Shown: positions 35,801-48,300, counted from the first letter of the stretch. The stretch: 64,000 bases of DNA from Ceratorhiza oryzae-sativae (GCA_030998015.1 JARWMV010000012.1:248001-312000); one strand, 5' to 3'. Made by a program: numbers and translations. The notes: generated by a model not told the origin, from the sequence alone.

Positions 35801-36930
35801 CGGCGTGTGTGTTCTGCTATGAGGATTAGTCGCATCTCGGGGTCAGTGATGTTACGGTCTCGGGTTAACCGTGCCGCGTCAACGACTTCGTTAACTTTTT
35901 GGGTAAGATGGTTTGTCCACCAATCTTTCGCATGTGCGCTTGGTCGGTATTTTGGTACCAATTCTTCTGCGGTTTCGACGAAACATCTTTCTAGGATTTC
36001 CGCGCAGGTGTCAATCTCTTCGACGGTGGGGTTCGGATTTAGTCTTAGGGTAGTGAAATACTCAGCAGATTCTTCCAGTCGAGAGGCTAATTTCCGGACG
36101 TAGTCGTCTAGATCGGCAGCTCCCCAGTTGTATCGTTCTGGGATAAGGTTCTCTATCGGGACTCGACCTTGGTCGATATGAAATCTTTGGGCGAAGTGGT
36201 CTGACGCGCCGGACACTTTGTCGTCTATATAGAAGTTTTTGACAAGGTCAATAGCGTTAGCATGAAGATTACTGAACGTGAGATCGATGGTGGTGAGTGA
36301 TGTTCTTACGCCATTGGCTGTTCTTACTGTTGCGGCGTGGGTGGGTACGCCAGGTGCATTGTTTAAAGAAAAGTCATGTTCGTCTAGCCATTCAACTAGG
36401 TCGATGTCGCGGCGAGCTGGGTTTTGAGATTCGGGTCTGTCTGGTTCCCACAGGAAGTGGTGAGCGTTCCAGTCTCCGCATAGTATGGTCGGGCCGAGAG
36501 GTATTCTGTGATTTTTGAGGCGGTCGAAAGTCCAGTTGGTGTCGTTGGTGGGCGATTTTTGGTTGTAAATATTGGCGATGATGAAGGGATTGAAGTTAGG
36601 TTGTGTGATTTCGAGGTACATGCAGTCGAGGTCTTGAGAAATGTCAGAGCGGAGAGTGACTGTGACGTCTGCGCGGGTGCGGTGATATGCGATGACTCTA
36701 GGGGTTTCGTTGTTAGCTATTACAGGTTTGGGTATGATGGTATTCCATCCACGGTAGGAAACTGAGCCACGGTTGCCACCAGCTATGTCGCCCCACCATG
36801 GTTCTTGAATTAATATGAGGTACGGTTTTTCTTTACCTGTGGCATTTGAGCATGTGCTCAGTAATGTGTGCATAATCGGATTGGATTTGTGAGTGTTTAG
36901 GCATAAAATACTTATGGGTTTAGTATTCAT
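32858..36930 (-). pseudogene. LINE ORF2 (endonuclease, reverse transcriptase, RNase H), frameshifted
   Basis: The main frame runs from ATG 36930 to 33352 (1192 residues). It carries an EEP endonuclease (LNTHKS, QEPWW, GDWNAHH, TIDLTFS, SGASDHF), then a non-LTR reverse transcriptase (FDIKGFFDNI, GVPQGSSVSP, IIYVDDGFLL), then RNase H (YTDAS, LELEAIEVA, IFSDNTSA). Around 33430-33480 the frame shifts. The last RNase H Asp (RGHDLADKLAK) and the terminal Cys/His motif (CPCGERLQTREHILLEC) are read in the second frame, which ends at 32858. Tad1-type elements of fungi have this plan. Apart from the shift the domains look whole, so insertion may be recent. ORF2 starts inside the ORF1 stop (AAATGA). Confidence 0.9.
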
Positions 36931-37721
36931 TTCGAGATGTCCATGACTTCTTCGGGCGTAGGCTCGGGAACGTTAGAGTTTGGGTTTTCTGTGTTGGGGT
37001 TCTGGAACTCGGGTTCTTCGATGGTTAGAGCTTGGATTGTCTTTTCCATGTCAAAGTTGTAGGATTTGAGTTTCTTGCGTATGATTTGCGTGTTGAGGTG
37101 TGGTAGCTTGGCGTAGATTTCGTTGACGAGCTTTCTTACTTGGTTGTTGTTCGGTTTTGCTGTTTTGATCGTGATGTCTGAGGGATTGGTTTGTCTGTGT
37201 GTCGTCTGGGTTTTTGGTTCGGAGGGTGTTGGTTTCTGAAGGGCTTTGGAGCCGAGTTTGGCGCGTGTGCGTTCGGGACATCCTTTGAAGGTGGCTGGGT
37301 GTTCTGCGGATCCGCAGAGGGCGCATTTTCGGATTTTGGCTTCGTGAATGCAGAGAGTGTTAGCATCAAGTTCGCATTTGGAGCAGTTTTTGTGTTCGTT
37401 AGTGAGATGTGGTCCAGCGCATTTACCGCACTTCGTGCTGTTCTTACATCGATTTGCTAGGTGGTTGAGGCCCCAGCAATTGGTGCATTGTAAGGGGGAT
37501 GTGCCTTCTGTGTGGGGGCGGAACTTGATCTTTTCGCCGAATAGGAAGGTTTCGCCGATATCGAGGACGGGTAGGGGCTGTTCGATGGGCAGGGTCGAGA
37601 CGCGGTGTGACGTCTCTGATGCGGGTTTGGACGACACTGGGATGATGGTGATCGTATGGCATCTCATCTCGGTTGCGGTGACACAGCCGTCTGGCTGGGA
37701 GCATGCACCGTTGCATGGCAT
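36927..37721 (-). CDS. LINE ORF1 (gag-like zinc-knuckle protein), probably 5' truncated
   Basis: 264 residues with Cys/His knuckles near residues 79-160 (CTNCWGLNHLANRC, then CGKC with EHKNC, then CALCGSAEHPATFKGC). ORF1 proteins of such elements bind their own RNA in the particle. The usual ORF1 is longer at its N terminus. Here the start is only about 220 bp from the divergent kinase ATG, so the element is probably 5' truncated. The stop overlaps the ORF2 start by TGA/ATG, a layout that allows restart of translation. Confidence 0.8.
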   Translation of the reverse strand: MPCNGACSQPDGCVTATEMRCHTITIIPVSSKPASETSHRVSTLPIEQPLPVLDIGETFLFGEKIKFRPHTEGTSPLQCTNCWGLNHLANRCKNSTKCGKCAGPHLTNEHKNCSKCELDANTLCIHEAKIRKCALCGSAEHPATFKGCPERTRAKLGSKALQKPTPSEPKTQTTHRQTNPSDITIKTAKPNNNQVRKLVNEIYAKLPHLNTQIIRKKLKSYNFDMEKTIQALTIEEPEFQNPNTENPNSNVPEPTPEEVMDISK

Positions 37722-37942
37722 GGCAGCAGGCCCGCGGACGGACCGACGCCGCGACGCACGGGACTGATCAAGGGCGGGCTCTGTTTGTGTCTGTCAGGCT
37801 TCGGGAAGCTGGGCAAGATCACATGACCTGGGATTCTTCGTCGGGATTTCGGGGCTGAGGTCGGGCAGACCCGCGTGACCTAGGTTGAAGTCAACCACGA
37901 CCACAACCGACACAGACACTTGAATGTTCCACCTCAGCACAC

Positions 37943-40805
37943 ATGATGCAGGCGTACAGGTCAGTTCCCTTGCTCGCTGCCACCCACTCTGCTGACACCC
38001 CGCAGACACCGACCCCCGCCCGCCCGCGCCCGCCGAAGCGTGGGTCGTACACGAGCAAACCCCGCCCGTCGATGATCACCACCGTGCCCGACCCCAAGAC
38101 AGACGACGGCGAGAGCCCTGCCCCGCTGCCCGCTGCCAACTGGTGGGAGCCTCAGCCACGGGGGCGCACCCGGGTCGACCGGCGCGGTGCGTCGCCCCCA
38201 CCCCCGCCGTCGCCGATCCCGATCCCCGAGGCAGACACCCCGCGGCCTGCCCAGCTCGAGCTCGGGCGCGCGATGCCTGGCGCCCACCTCCCGCTCCACA
38301 TGCGCTCCTATTCGCCGGCCCCACCCAGCACCTCTGCCATCTCCGACGGGCCAGCATCCCCCGCCGCCCTCTTTCTCTCTGCGTTTTCGTCCCCTGCACC
38401 GAGCGTGCGTTCGCCCTCGCCCCTGCCCGTCGTCATCTCCCCGGCGATGGCCATGTTCCACTCGCCCCCGCCGATCCCACCAACCACCGCCACCGCTGTG
38501 TCACCTGTCGCCCTCTCGGCACTCCCAGAGGCAGGAGCCTCAGTCGGTGGCTATGTTCTGGGTCCTGTGATCGGTCATGGGGGGTTTTCCACTATCCGGA
38601 CTGCGACTTCTGAGGTCACCGGTGGAGTTGTTGCTGTCAAGATCGTGCCCATCAAGTCCGCTTCCGCTACGCCCGCCGATGCTCCGCGAGGACGAGGCGG
38701 GGCTCGCGCTGCCACCATTGGCCGCGCGGCGACCATTGCCGGGCGCGCTCGGGCCCCGCTTCCTTCGTTCCCTCAGCCTGAACAGGACGACGCCTCCCAA
38801 GCCATCGAAGACGAGGCTGCCTTGTGGTCATCGCTCTCGCACGAGCACATCCTACCGCTCTTTTCGGCCGAAGAAACGCTTGGCGCCTGGTTCCTATTTA
38901 CCCTCTACTGTCCGGCCGGAACTCTGCTCGATCTTCTCAAACGAGACGGCCAGATCATCGCACCCCAACCCTCGTCTGCCAGCAACACACCAGCCAAACG
39001 ACGCCCATCCTTTGCATCTTCTTTTGCCTCGGCCTCTGCCCGCGGGCGCTCCAGCAGCATCACTCTGCCTGCCCAACAGCGTGGCGGCCTCTTGCCAGAA
39101 ACGGCCGCCACACTTTTCAGGCAGGTCGTCCGCGGATTGAGGTATCTACATGAGACGGCTCGCGTCGTTCATCGTGACATCAAGCTTGAGAATATCTTGG
39201 TCGACGAAAACGGAGGTGCTCGCATTTCAGACTTTGGACTGGCCGTCTTGATGGATGCCGAAAGCCAGGTCGAGACCAGTGTCGAACGGAGCGTCGAGCG
39301 ACGGAGCTCGGAAAGGGCAACCGTTGCCGAGCGTCGCAGTGTCGAGCGCAAGGCGGCCTCAATCGGTCTCGGCCCTGCGCCTACCAGCTCTGCAGTTGGC
39401 CGCGCCAATTCGGTCTCAGTCGCCCAGGCTTCTCAGCATTCGCAGAAACACACGTTTCCGCCTGGAAGCCTTCCCTATGCGTCTCCAGAGCTTTTACGTC
39501 TTGGCCACACGCAACAAACTCGGGGCCGCATCGGAAGCAAGAGCCGAGAGAGGGGCCGGGCCAGGCAAGATGCGGGGCATATCCCGAACCCAGCACAAGA
39601 CATTTGGGCCTTGGGATGTGTATTGCATGCGCTGTTTACCGGTCGGCTGCCATTTGCGGATGCGTTTGAGCCAAGGTTGCAGATGAAGATTGCCAGGGGC
39701 ATCTGGGACGAGTCGCTGGTATGTAGTTTTTGCTGTATCCCATTTGCTCGTGATTGACCTGTCGCTCTAGATTACCGCCCTTCCAAACTCGACTGCATTG
39801 CTCGAGGTGCTGCGTGGATCTCTCTGCCTCTCCGTCCCCCAACGCTGGACGATTGCCGAGGTGGACCAGCGTGCGTGGGCGATTGGGGTTGTAGATGAAG
39901 ATGCGGAGCGCGAAGCGACGAGGATGGAGCGTCGTGGCAGGAGTGGTGCGCAGGGTGGAGATCAGCCTGGGGAGGTGTTTGGCATGGACATAAAGAGAGA
40001 GCAGAGCAGAGGCAGGCGAGGTCCTAGCCAAGTAAGGGGAAGAGATTCAAGTGTTGTGAGAGAAGGGAGTGTAGCACGGGGGCGGGGCGTGAGTGTTGTA
40101 CGGGGTCGCCGTATGGAGAGTGCGGGCAACAGTAGCTACAGTCCATCTCCAAACGCGAGGGGGAGGAGTGTTAGTTCAGGCCCAAAGGACATGAGCGTCA
40201 AGCGTGGTGCGAGTATGACCAGGACAAAATCGAGCCCGGCTCAACCAATTCTTCAAGAATCTGGTAGCGTGACTGCCACCCCCAAAATAGCCCGAGCCCC
40301 TAGCCTGACACGTAGCCTGATCCCTCGATATACAGCGACGCTTTCTCCTTCGACCCCAGCTACGCCACCCATTCAAATTGACGCCACTGCCAAGCGCCCA
40401 CACGTGCAGACCGCACGTTCGTTCAATAGCTCGAATGGCTTCTCGTCCCCAAGCACCTCGAGCTCGTGTGGTGGACCTCCGCTCACCCCCGAAGATCAGG
40501 TCTCCAGTCGCAGCTCTAGCCGCAGTACGAGTGCTGATCGGCGGCCCGACCGAAGCCCTGTTCTCGACCGCTTTGGCCGTGGATCCACCAACCTCGGAGT
40601 GGGTGCCAACCGCCCAGGACAGACGCCACCCCTCAGCCCGAGCGAAGGTCCTCGCGCGCCGGATGAGCTCGTCACTCGCAGCCGAAGTCGCGGCCGCTTT
40701 ACAGCCGAACTTGCGATTGTGAACGAGGGAGAAGCAGCCGCCAGCGCGTGGTGCCTGGATGCAAAGGGCTTTGATCAGGCCAAGCTGCGGGTGGCGAATG
40801 TGTAA
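37943..40805 (+). CDS. Ser/Thr protein kinase with long disordered tails
   Basis: Two exons, 37943-39718 and 39771-40805, give 936 residues. A Pro-rich N terminus of about 190 residues precedes the kinase domain. That domain shows GHGGFSTIR (glycine loop), VAVKI (Lys near 228), an insert before the alpha-C Glu, VHRDIKLENIL (near 409) and SDFGLA (near 430). An unusually long Ser/Arg-rich activation segment of about 80 residues follows, then LPYASPELL and DIWALGCVLHALFTGRLPFAD. All catalytic residues are present. The C-terminal 340 residues are disordered, with RGR and SVV repeats. The subfamily is not certain (CAMK-like by the look of HRDIKLENIL). The gene is divergent from the LINE about 220 bp away, which may affect its promoter. 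Confidence 0.88.
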
Positions 40806-41393
40806 ATCGTCGGGGGGTTCCAGAACTACTTGGGGTTATTTTCGGTGTGTTTTTAGGGTCTTTTGGGTTTCCCGACATTCTTTATGTTTCCCGTAGTATT
40901 TTGCTGTCTCCATGGTCAATGTACAGTATTGCTATGCAGCCGTATCTATTCTATGCTCCTTCTGTTGTTTGTACATAACGGCTAATTTATATGAGACTTG
41001 TGCATACGTACTTGAGGCTCTATATTAGCATTGACTTGCATGGATTAAGCGCTCACTACTAGCTACGCTTGGAGTAACCTACTGGAAATCGCTCGCAGCC
41101 ATGGAAAGCTCAAGAAGAAGCCAGCAAACATCAAAATCGGTAGAAACACAAAAACAATGGGTCTTTGACCGAACAAGTTTTGCTGCCACGCCACCTGTTT
41201 CGGTTGGGGAAAAGGTCTGGTAGCCACATAATAGCCACAAACGTACCAGCTCTGCGATTCGCAGAAAATTGTGAAGTTCAAGTTTAAGAGGTTTCATAAA
41301 GGATCGGCGGCGAAAAGTCACAGAGCCGAGTGAAATTCAACATGTGGGCTCCGAGCATTCCAATCAGGCTCTGGATGTTCCGTTTTTCGGGAG
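40806..41393. other. 3' flank of kinase gene, nothing else seen
   Basis: AT-rich sequence with no supported gene. Short open stretches on the minus strand (41063-41321) show no domain. Confidence 0.4.
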
Positions 41394-42174
41394 ATGTTTG
41401 GTTTTAATTCATCGCGTGGCTGCATTGGCTGTACCTCGACACGTTATTTATACAGTGGCCTTGACGCACTTTCTCCCTCTATCTCCCCTCCACGTATGCA
41501 GTTCGTTATTTCAACAGTGTACTCTGCTCTCCGGAAGGTTTCTTCGATAATGAGGCTGAATCATCATACTCCGAATACTCTGGGCCTTATACCTTCCAAG
41601 TCCAAGTTTCTGGCACCTAAACCTCTCCCTTTGAGCAGGTCCGATCAGGCTACTTGCAAGGTACGTGATGCGATGAGCTGAGGGTTGACTGCCTTCGTAG
41701 GACGGTCTACTTTGCTGGGCAGATGCTACCCCCTTCCATGTGGCCATACTAATTGGCGACGAGTATAGAGCGTTTAAATCAAAAGTCAAACGAGACCAGA
41801 ACCATATGGAGGCCTTGGCCATCGAGCAAGCTACTCGTGAGCTTGCGGGCCGGAAGCGCAAGGGGGCCATAACCCTGTATTCGGATAGTCGGAGCGCAAT
41901 CCGGGCGTTAGAGAGGGAGAAGTATAAGCGCTCGAGTATTAGGGAATCTGCGGCACGAACCCGCGAAATAATTAGGTTAGATAAGCTCCAAGTAAGAGTG
42001 GTGAGGGTCCCGATCGCGAAGAAACGGGCCGACCCCTTAAGCCGAGGCCGTAATCCGTTGGGCTATCGGTTGATCCAAAAGCCAGCCGGGGTCCCAAGGG
42101 TTTTGAGGGATTACTTAGACATGCAGCAAATCCCTAGGGGATTCAATAGAATTAGCTGCAGTCCCTGGTTATGA
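41394..42174 (+). CDS. stand-alone RNase H-like protein, retroelement-derived
   Basis: Exons 41394-41660 and 41701-42174 are joined by a 40-nt GT-AG intron, giving 246 residues. The first ~89 residues are Ser-rich and unassigned. The rest is an RNase H fold as found next to reverse transcriptases. It has CWADATPFHVAIL (first Asp), MEALAIEQA (Glu), LYSDSRSAIRAL (second Asp) and KKRADPLSRG (last Asp), so all four acidic residues are kept. No reverse transcriptase or integrase frame flanks it. It could be the last part of a dead DIRS- or LTR-type element whose rest is gone, or a gene now serving the host. The frame is intact. Confidence 0.6.
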
Positions 42175-42704
42175 TAGGTTTGTTAATGTGTTCCAAGTAT
42201 CACGCATGTATTCCGAGTCACTAAGAATGACGCATTGTCTCTGCTTGAGCTGATGGGGACAGGGGTGTTTCTGGTCAAGCTGAAAAAATCGCATGTTCTA
42301 GCGGGAACAGGTATCAAGGGTTCCCCGACAGCAAGTCGGGACAATAGGCTGGCCAACCAGACATCATGATATAGCACCAAGGGTCGTACAAATAGCAACG
42401 GAAAGCTGACGGTGGGTTTTAGCCATTCCATATATAAAATGAACGTTATCATACCGACGGTTCGCCCAACGTTCGTAATATATAATATGTGATTTCCAGT
42501 GGCTGGCGATTACTGGAGTTTGTCAATCTTGGGACAGAGTGATGAGCACCCGAGTGCACCAAACTCCCACCGCTCTAAACTCACATTTGGTTGGGGGTCG
42601 GGTCGCCTTGAGTAGGTTCCGTATTATCGAACACGAGCAGAATGACCAAATCGAAGCCACCATTTTGGCGATGGATCGCCCAGGCGCCCGAGTATCATGT
42701 GCGA
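42175..42704. other. no gene recognised
   Basis: Short region between the RNase H-like gene and the LINE fragment. Nothing is supported. Confidence 0.4.
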
Positions 42705-43196
42705 TTTTTATTTTATTTTTATTTTTTGCATGCATATTTAACGAACTACACGAATAATGTGGGTGGTCGAAACGGTCAGAGACAATACAGACAAGAACTA
42801 ACAAACAAGTAAAACGGAGACACAAGCAGCGAGAGGGGGACAGAGGTCAAACAGCCGAAAGGCGTACTAGAGTCAGAGCAGGATCGCGAGGAACAAACGG
42901 GAAAGTGAAACAAAAATAAATTTCAGAGCGATCACGAGAGAAGCGGAAATCGCCAGAACTCTTGAGAAAGTCGACGAGAGCCCAAAGGCCCTTGATCGTG
43001 CCAAAGATGTCGGTCATCTCGATTGAGGGGGAGCCTCTACGTAGCAGCCAGCGCGGCTCCGAGCGTAAGGAGGACGTGCTTAATCGTCTGTAGTGTGGTG
43101 TCGTCGCATGGGCTGAAGGGGTCTGGAGCGTCGTCTGTCTTGTATGAGCGGTGCCGGAGGTTGTAAGCGCCCGAGACGCAGTGACCGAGAATACTT
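42705..43196 (-). mobile_element. LINE 3'-end fragment with A-rich tail
   Basis: On the minus strand it encodes LGHCVSGAYNLRHRSYKTD, then CPCDD-type sequence (here FSPCDDTTLQTIKHVL), the end of a LINE ORF2. A non-coding stretch follows and then an A-rich tail (complement of 42705-42727). It is a 5'-truncated copy of a family different from the 33-37 kb LINE. The plus-strand piece near 49.2 kb is a relative. Confidence 0.6.
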
Positions 43197-43454
43197 GGAT
43201 AAGTCACGTGCTTCGTGTAGGTCTGTAAATATGTATGCAAAAAAAGGGATAAGTCACGTGCCCCCCTCGTGACTGTCCTCTGAGTTTAGTACGCCTTCGG
43301 GCCGTTTGACCTCTGCCCCCCGTTTCGCCCCTTGGTGCCCCGTTTTCGATTTGCTGCCGCGGTTACTTCTTGTTCTTTCTTCTGACCAGTTCGACCATGT
43401 GTTCGTGTAGGTCTATAAATATGTATGCCAAATAAAGAAGGATAAGTCACGTGC
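43197..43454 (+). repeat. direct repeats with three GGATAAGTCACGTGC copies
   Basis: GGATAAGTCACGTGC occurs at 43197-43211, 43247-43261 and 43440-43454. Copies two and three belong to a ~50-bp repeat (43214-43261 and 43404-43454) starting CGTGTAGGTCT. The CACGTG core is a bHLH-type site. All lie 70-330 bp before the lactonase start. Confidence 0.8.
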
Positions 43455-43524
43455 GGAATTGGGGATCCTTGTCGCTTGGCTGGCCGACCCTGCTACTCGG
43501 TCGTGCGGCCATTAGCTCGAGCAC

Positions 43525-45166
43525 ATGATCCAGGGCAGCCTTCTAGCTGGACTCTTGCAAGGAAAACATAAAAGCCAGCATGCCCGCTATGGTCCCGTTT
43601 TCTTCTTCCCACCACGAGACGTCTTTGGCCAATTCGAGCATATACGTATGTTGATGTATTGGCCCTGTAATAGCGCGACTAACCTTAGAAAAGTTTGCAC
43701 CGCCCAGCACCCATGCTGTTATCAACGGCTCATTCGATCGTGATGTCTTTAAGTCCATGTGGGACACATTCTATGTTGACTCGGACGGAAATCCAACCGG
43801 TTCGCGACCCTTTGCATTTCCGCCGGCAACGCGTCCGTTTGTAGCAGAAAGCAGGGTGTTTGTTGATGTCGTTGGAGAAAACGCAACCCTCTCTGTAATC
43901 GCACAAGCTGATAGTCGTCAGTTTCACGAGGGTGAGAATATCTTTACATTTTCAACCATGGTTTTTTGAGCGTTCGTTTAACCATTCTAGCTGGAATATA
44001 TTTACCTATCACAAACGAGGTCTACTTCACTTCCAATATCTTGAACACGACGACTGCGACGCCCGATTATACCTATCCCATATTCGCCAGTCTAAGCAAA
44101 ATATCGCTCAACGCGACCAATGGCACTTATCATTGGGAGACCATAAAGCCACCCTCGAAATCCTTCGTTCTTCCAAACGGTGGGACGCTGTATGACGGCA
44201 AGCTTTTGATGGCCGTTCAAGGATATCAGTTTGCTGCGCCCGCAAGCCTTGTGGCCGTCGACCCTTTCCACAAAAACCCAGATGGCACCCTGAAATCACA
44301 AGTTCTGCTCAATAATTTCTATGGACGGCCTTTCAATTCTCTCAATGATGTTGCCGTTATGGCTCGTGCTGGAACGCCCCTTCTCGAGCAGTGGGTTTTC
44401 TTTACAGGTCAGATGTCTGTATTGGCTTTCCCTTGAACTTCCTAACATTCCCAACATGGAGTAGACCCGGCCTACGGTTACTACCTACAAAAGTTCAAAC
44501 CTTACCCCCGTTTGCCATCCCAAGTGTATGCATTTCATCCACCCAGTGGAACGATCGTTGTAGTGGAGGACCGACTTCAGCGACCGAATGGAATTCAGTT
44601 TAGCCCAGACATGAAGACATGTTATATTTCCGACACTGGCTTCTTGACCGAGGATCCCGCGGATCCTGTTCCAAAAGATGGAACCGGGCCGGGCACGATG
44701 TGAGTGGCTGAACGTGTCTCCCGTAGCCCCAGACTAATGATTGCTAGCTATGCATACGACGTGGTTTACCCGCCTCACGGTTCAGACCCGACCACGCACC
44801 CGCCAGCACTGATCAACAAGCGGCTATTTGCCTTCACTGATAATGTCACCCCTGACGGGCTCAAACTGGATAAAGATGGAAACGTGTACGGAGGATGCTT
44901 TGACGGGGTCCACGTAAGCACTTAACTGACCCCACTGGATCGCTGGCGTGGCTGATGATATCATGAAACTCGTGAAATAGGTTTGGAATAAAAATGGTGC
45001 GCTACTTGGCAAAATTCTGTTAGGGTTGGATATCCCGACAAACGTCACCGGAGTACCAGCCGGACGGGGTGCAGCCAATATGGCCTTTGTCCCTGGAGGT
45101 CTGGTCATGTTTGCTGAAGATAGAATTTATTTCGCCAAGATCAAGGCCGAGGGGGCTCTACTCTAA
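43525..45166 (+). CDS. SMP-30/gluconolactonase-type lactone hydrolase
   Basis: Exons 43525-43645, 43689-43931, 43991-44407, 44465-44699, 44748-44913 and 44981-45166 join in frame to 455 residues. The body is a six-bladed propeller of the SMP-30 family. Visible are NEVYFTSN (early metal-binding Glu region), LPNGGTLYDGKLL, FNSLNDVAV, RPNGIQFSPDMKTCYISDTG and NVTPDGLKLDKDGNVYGG. The conserved Asn and Asp residues of the metal site are in these blocks. The family opens lactone rings of sugar acids. N-glycosylation sites (NATL, NATN) suggest secretion, but the first exon shows only a weak signal-like stretch (LLAGLL), so the start is less certain. A branch site (CTAAC) supports the first intron. 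Confidence 0.82.
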
Positions 45167-45398
45167 ACGGTTTCTCGTTGGGTTGCGTTTATTCGCCCTG
45201 GACTCTGGTGGTGGTATGTGTTCTGGGTCAACTATATGATTTTTTACGCAAGGTGTTTGGGAGAAAAAATGCAGTTGCACAACATTTGGTTTCACACTAC
45301 ATGCTCCGCAAGTACAATTTCAGGACACCACAGAAGCTGGGAATCACGTGGGCCTCAACCGAATCCCACAGCGTTTCCAATACAAGGATATAACTTGT

Positions 45399-48300
45399 TC
45401 AATGTGTACTAGTGGTCGAGGTCCAAATGGTCATTGTCGAGGCGAAGCCGTTGCGGTTTTGGCTCTGGTTAGCGACGCCAGCCGATCCGACGTTGATCAT
45501 GTTTGTAACACCAACGGTGGAGAGCGAATACACGTAGACATCTTTTGCAGTGCGTGAGAACGATGACCAGAGGTAGCGAGCACGTAAATCATATACCTGT
45601 GGAATCAGAGCTCACAGTCGCGATGGAGTTTTGGCATGTGTAGGACGTTAGGCAGGCTTGATTGTAGTTCTGCGTGAACTCTTCAGACCTTTTCAGCAGT
45701 ACCAGTGATGAAGTGACGAACCTGGAAGAAACTGTACAGACCAGCGCCATAAACGAAAATATTGGAGGAGGTTTGCACGCGAAGGGCCCAAGCGGCGTTG
45801 CCGTTGGCGAATGAGGGATCAGCGTAGGCGGAGTTGATGCTGAATGGTGAAGGGGGCGCAGGTGCAGGTTGGTAATATGGCTGAAGACTTCAAGTTAGTG
45901 TTGAACTTGGAGGACCAGGGAAACAACTCATGGTCTCCGTCTGGATGAGACCCGCGTACACGTTCTTTGAGCTGACTATGTTGTATTGGTAAAGAGTATG
46001 GTGCTCCACTCCCGTTCCAATGAGCCAGACGGGGCCGTTTGTCGATTGGCTTAGTAGACCGCGACCAGAGTAGGCGTCGATCTGACCTTCATTGCCATCC
46101 TCACTACGCGTAATGATGCGTCACAATTCCTGGATGGTCAGAGAGCAACTTACAGATCATGATCAGCAGCCCAGACCCAGACATTCTCCATGTAAGCCGA
46201 TGCGGTGCTTGTGATGTGAATACCCAGGAACGCGGCAGTACACGCTGGGATCGAGGAATGAGCAGTCTGAGCTTTGCAGTTGCTCACATCGATGTTTGTT
46301 CCTTTGAAGCCGGCAAGGCGAATGTGCACGTCCCAAAGACCAACAGTCCCTTTTTGGCCAGAGGCATCCCCCACATTCCATTGAACCACGATAGCACCCG
46401 CGCTCCCTGAGCGAGTTGAGAATACCATGTCACTAATCTCAACCGTGCCTTTCTCGCCGGGGTTGCCAACTTGGATGACAGGGGTAGGCTTTGTCTGATC
46501 TGCGAAAGCGGATCCCCCACCGATAATTGTCGACCAAATCTCGCCTACCACAGTAGACCCGGTAGGGATCTTGATAGTCTTGGTAACGTAGTAGGTACCG
46601 GCGTCAAAGTAGATGATCTTGCAGCCCCAATACTTGTCGAAGATGGCCTGAATGGCTGCGCTATCGTCAGTCACACCGTCTCCCTTGGCTCCTTCGGCCT
46701 TGACTGAAATGAATTCTAGGCAAACTATGAGCTGAAATTCGTCAAAGGAACAATACCTTGGCTTACGGCTGGGCGCATAGTTCAAATATTGAGGCCGCGA
46801 CTTGGAGAAAATCTTGCCCGTCGAATCAATGAGTGCCGAGGGCTTGGCTGGAGCGTTGATCGCGGCCTGAGTGTATTTGGGGGTGGTGGTAGTCCCAGTG
46901 TAGACATTTCCTTGAGCCCACTGTCTAATGGTTTTGTCCCCGCCAGCTAGCACAACCCGGCCACTTCCGTCGAGGATCCCGTTGGTTACTCCGCTGAATT
47001 TGACATTGTCCAATAGAATTGAACCACCAAGCGAAGAGGGTGCAGAGCCCGACGTGCGCAAGAAGGTAGGTGTGTTAGTAACCACCGCGTCGATAATGAC
47101 GTCCGCGCCCACGGTCTAACACGCGGATATGGATAAATACGAATCGGGCATTGGCCGACTGGAAGGCCCACCTGTTGATCCTGAGTCAAGCCTCCTGTTG
47201 TAATATCGAAACCTACTTGGCAGTTGCTGTCGACGACATTGAGTCAGAGTTTTTGGATAGGCAGAAGAGAAACACTCACATTATTTTCACATCTTGGAAG
47301 GTCCAACCCCAGTTCCATGGTTGGAAGATGCCCGACTGCGCATTAGCGACCTAAGGAATGTCCTATAAGCGATAGAAATTTAATAGAGAATGATTGCCAT
47401 ACAGTAATGTTGCGAACGGTAAACTGCTGGTTACCCATCCAAACGCCATATTTACCACTGGGGAATGGTCAGCATGCGCATCGTGCACGTACATAAAGCG
47501 ACTTACCCATTGAAGTACAGGTCAGACATGAAGCCGCCCGATCCGTTCTCCATGAATATACCCTGGTGATTGTTGCCGACCGCCTGAGACATTTCGACGC
47601 GAACGTTGACGAGTGATGTGGCTTGTGAAACTAGGACAACATTAGGCAAGTCATTCGTAATCTCACAAGTCGACTGTCCTACCTTGCCAGTGGAGACCAG
47701 TCGCCGAAGCTGAAGTTGGCATCCGACGCAGATCGATGATAAAGTTGCGGGTAGAGCGGAAGAAGTTGTTTTGGTTGACCCAATATTGCGCCCCTCCTCC
47801 ACCAGGAATGTACGGATCTGCATCTGAATGGGGTTGAGCAACCGAGGTATACATAGATTAATTGTATATTTTAGCGTACCGATGACGGCTATGCCATTGA
47901 AGCCCGCGGCCGCTAGCAGAGTGGGGGGGTTTTTAGCATCCCCGACCATTGAAGTATAGTAGTAGGGCACTATGGGGCTTGAAACAAGGTACTGAATATC
48001 AATGAGATTAGGTTATGCCGATGGCTGCTAAAGTGTGGCTCACAGTTCCGGGTGGGAAGTAGATGAGGCCAGGAGAGACGGTACTTGATTTACATCCCTG
48101 CCCGCAACGATTTCCATCAGATATAGCCTGGTTGATGGCGGCGGTATCGTCTGTACACAGATTAAGTATGTGATACCTAAAAGCCGAGTTTTCAAATCAC
48201 CTGTGACACCATCGCCCTTGGCACCATAGTCTTTGACGTTCCGAAACACCTTATAGCTCGAAGGACTGGGATTATATGGAGAACCACCACGGCGAAGAAT

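Noticed and set aside
37960..38005. Intron with GTCAGT donor near the kinase start
   Set aside because: Its 46-nt length would break the reading frame, which is open without it.
37961..38461. Long minus-strand Gly/Arg-rich frames over the kinase N terminus
   Set aside because: Antisense shadows of the Pro-rich plus-strand coding sequence.
43646..43673. 28-nt intron in the lactonase gene
   Set aside because: Too short for splicing; the acceptor at 43687-43688 gives a 43-nt intron with a good branch site and keeps the frame.
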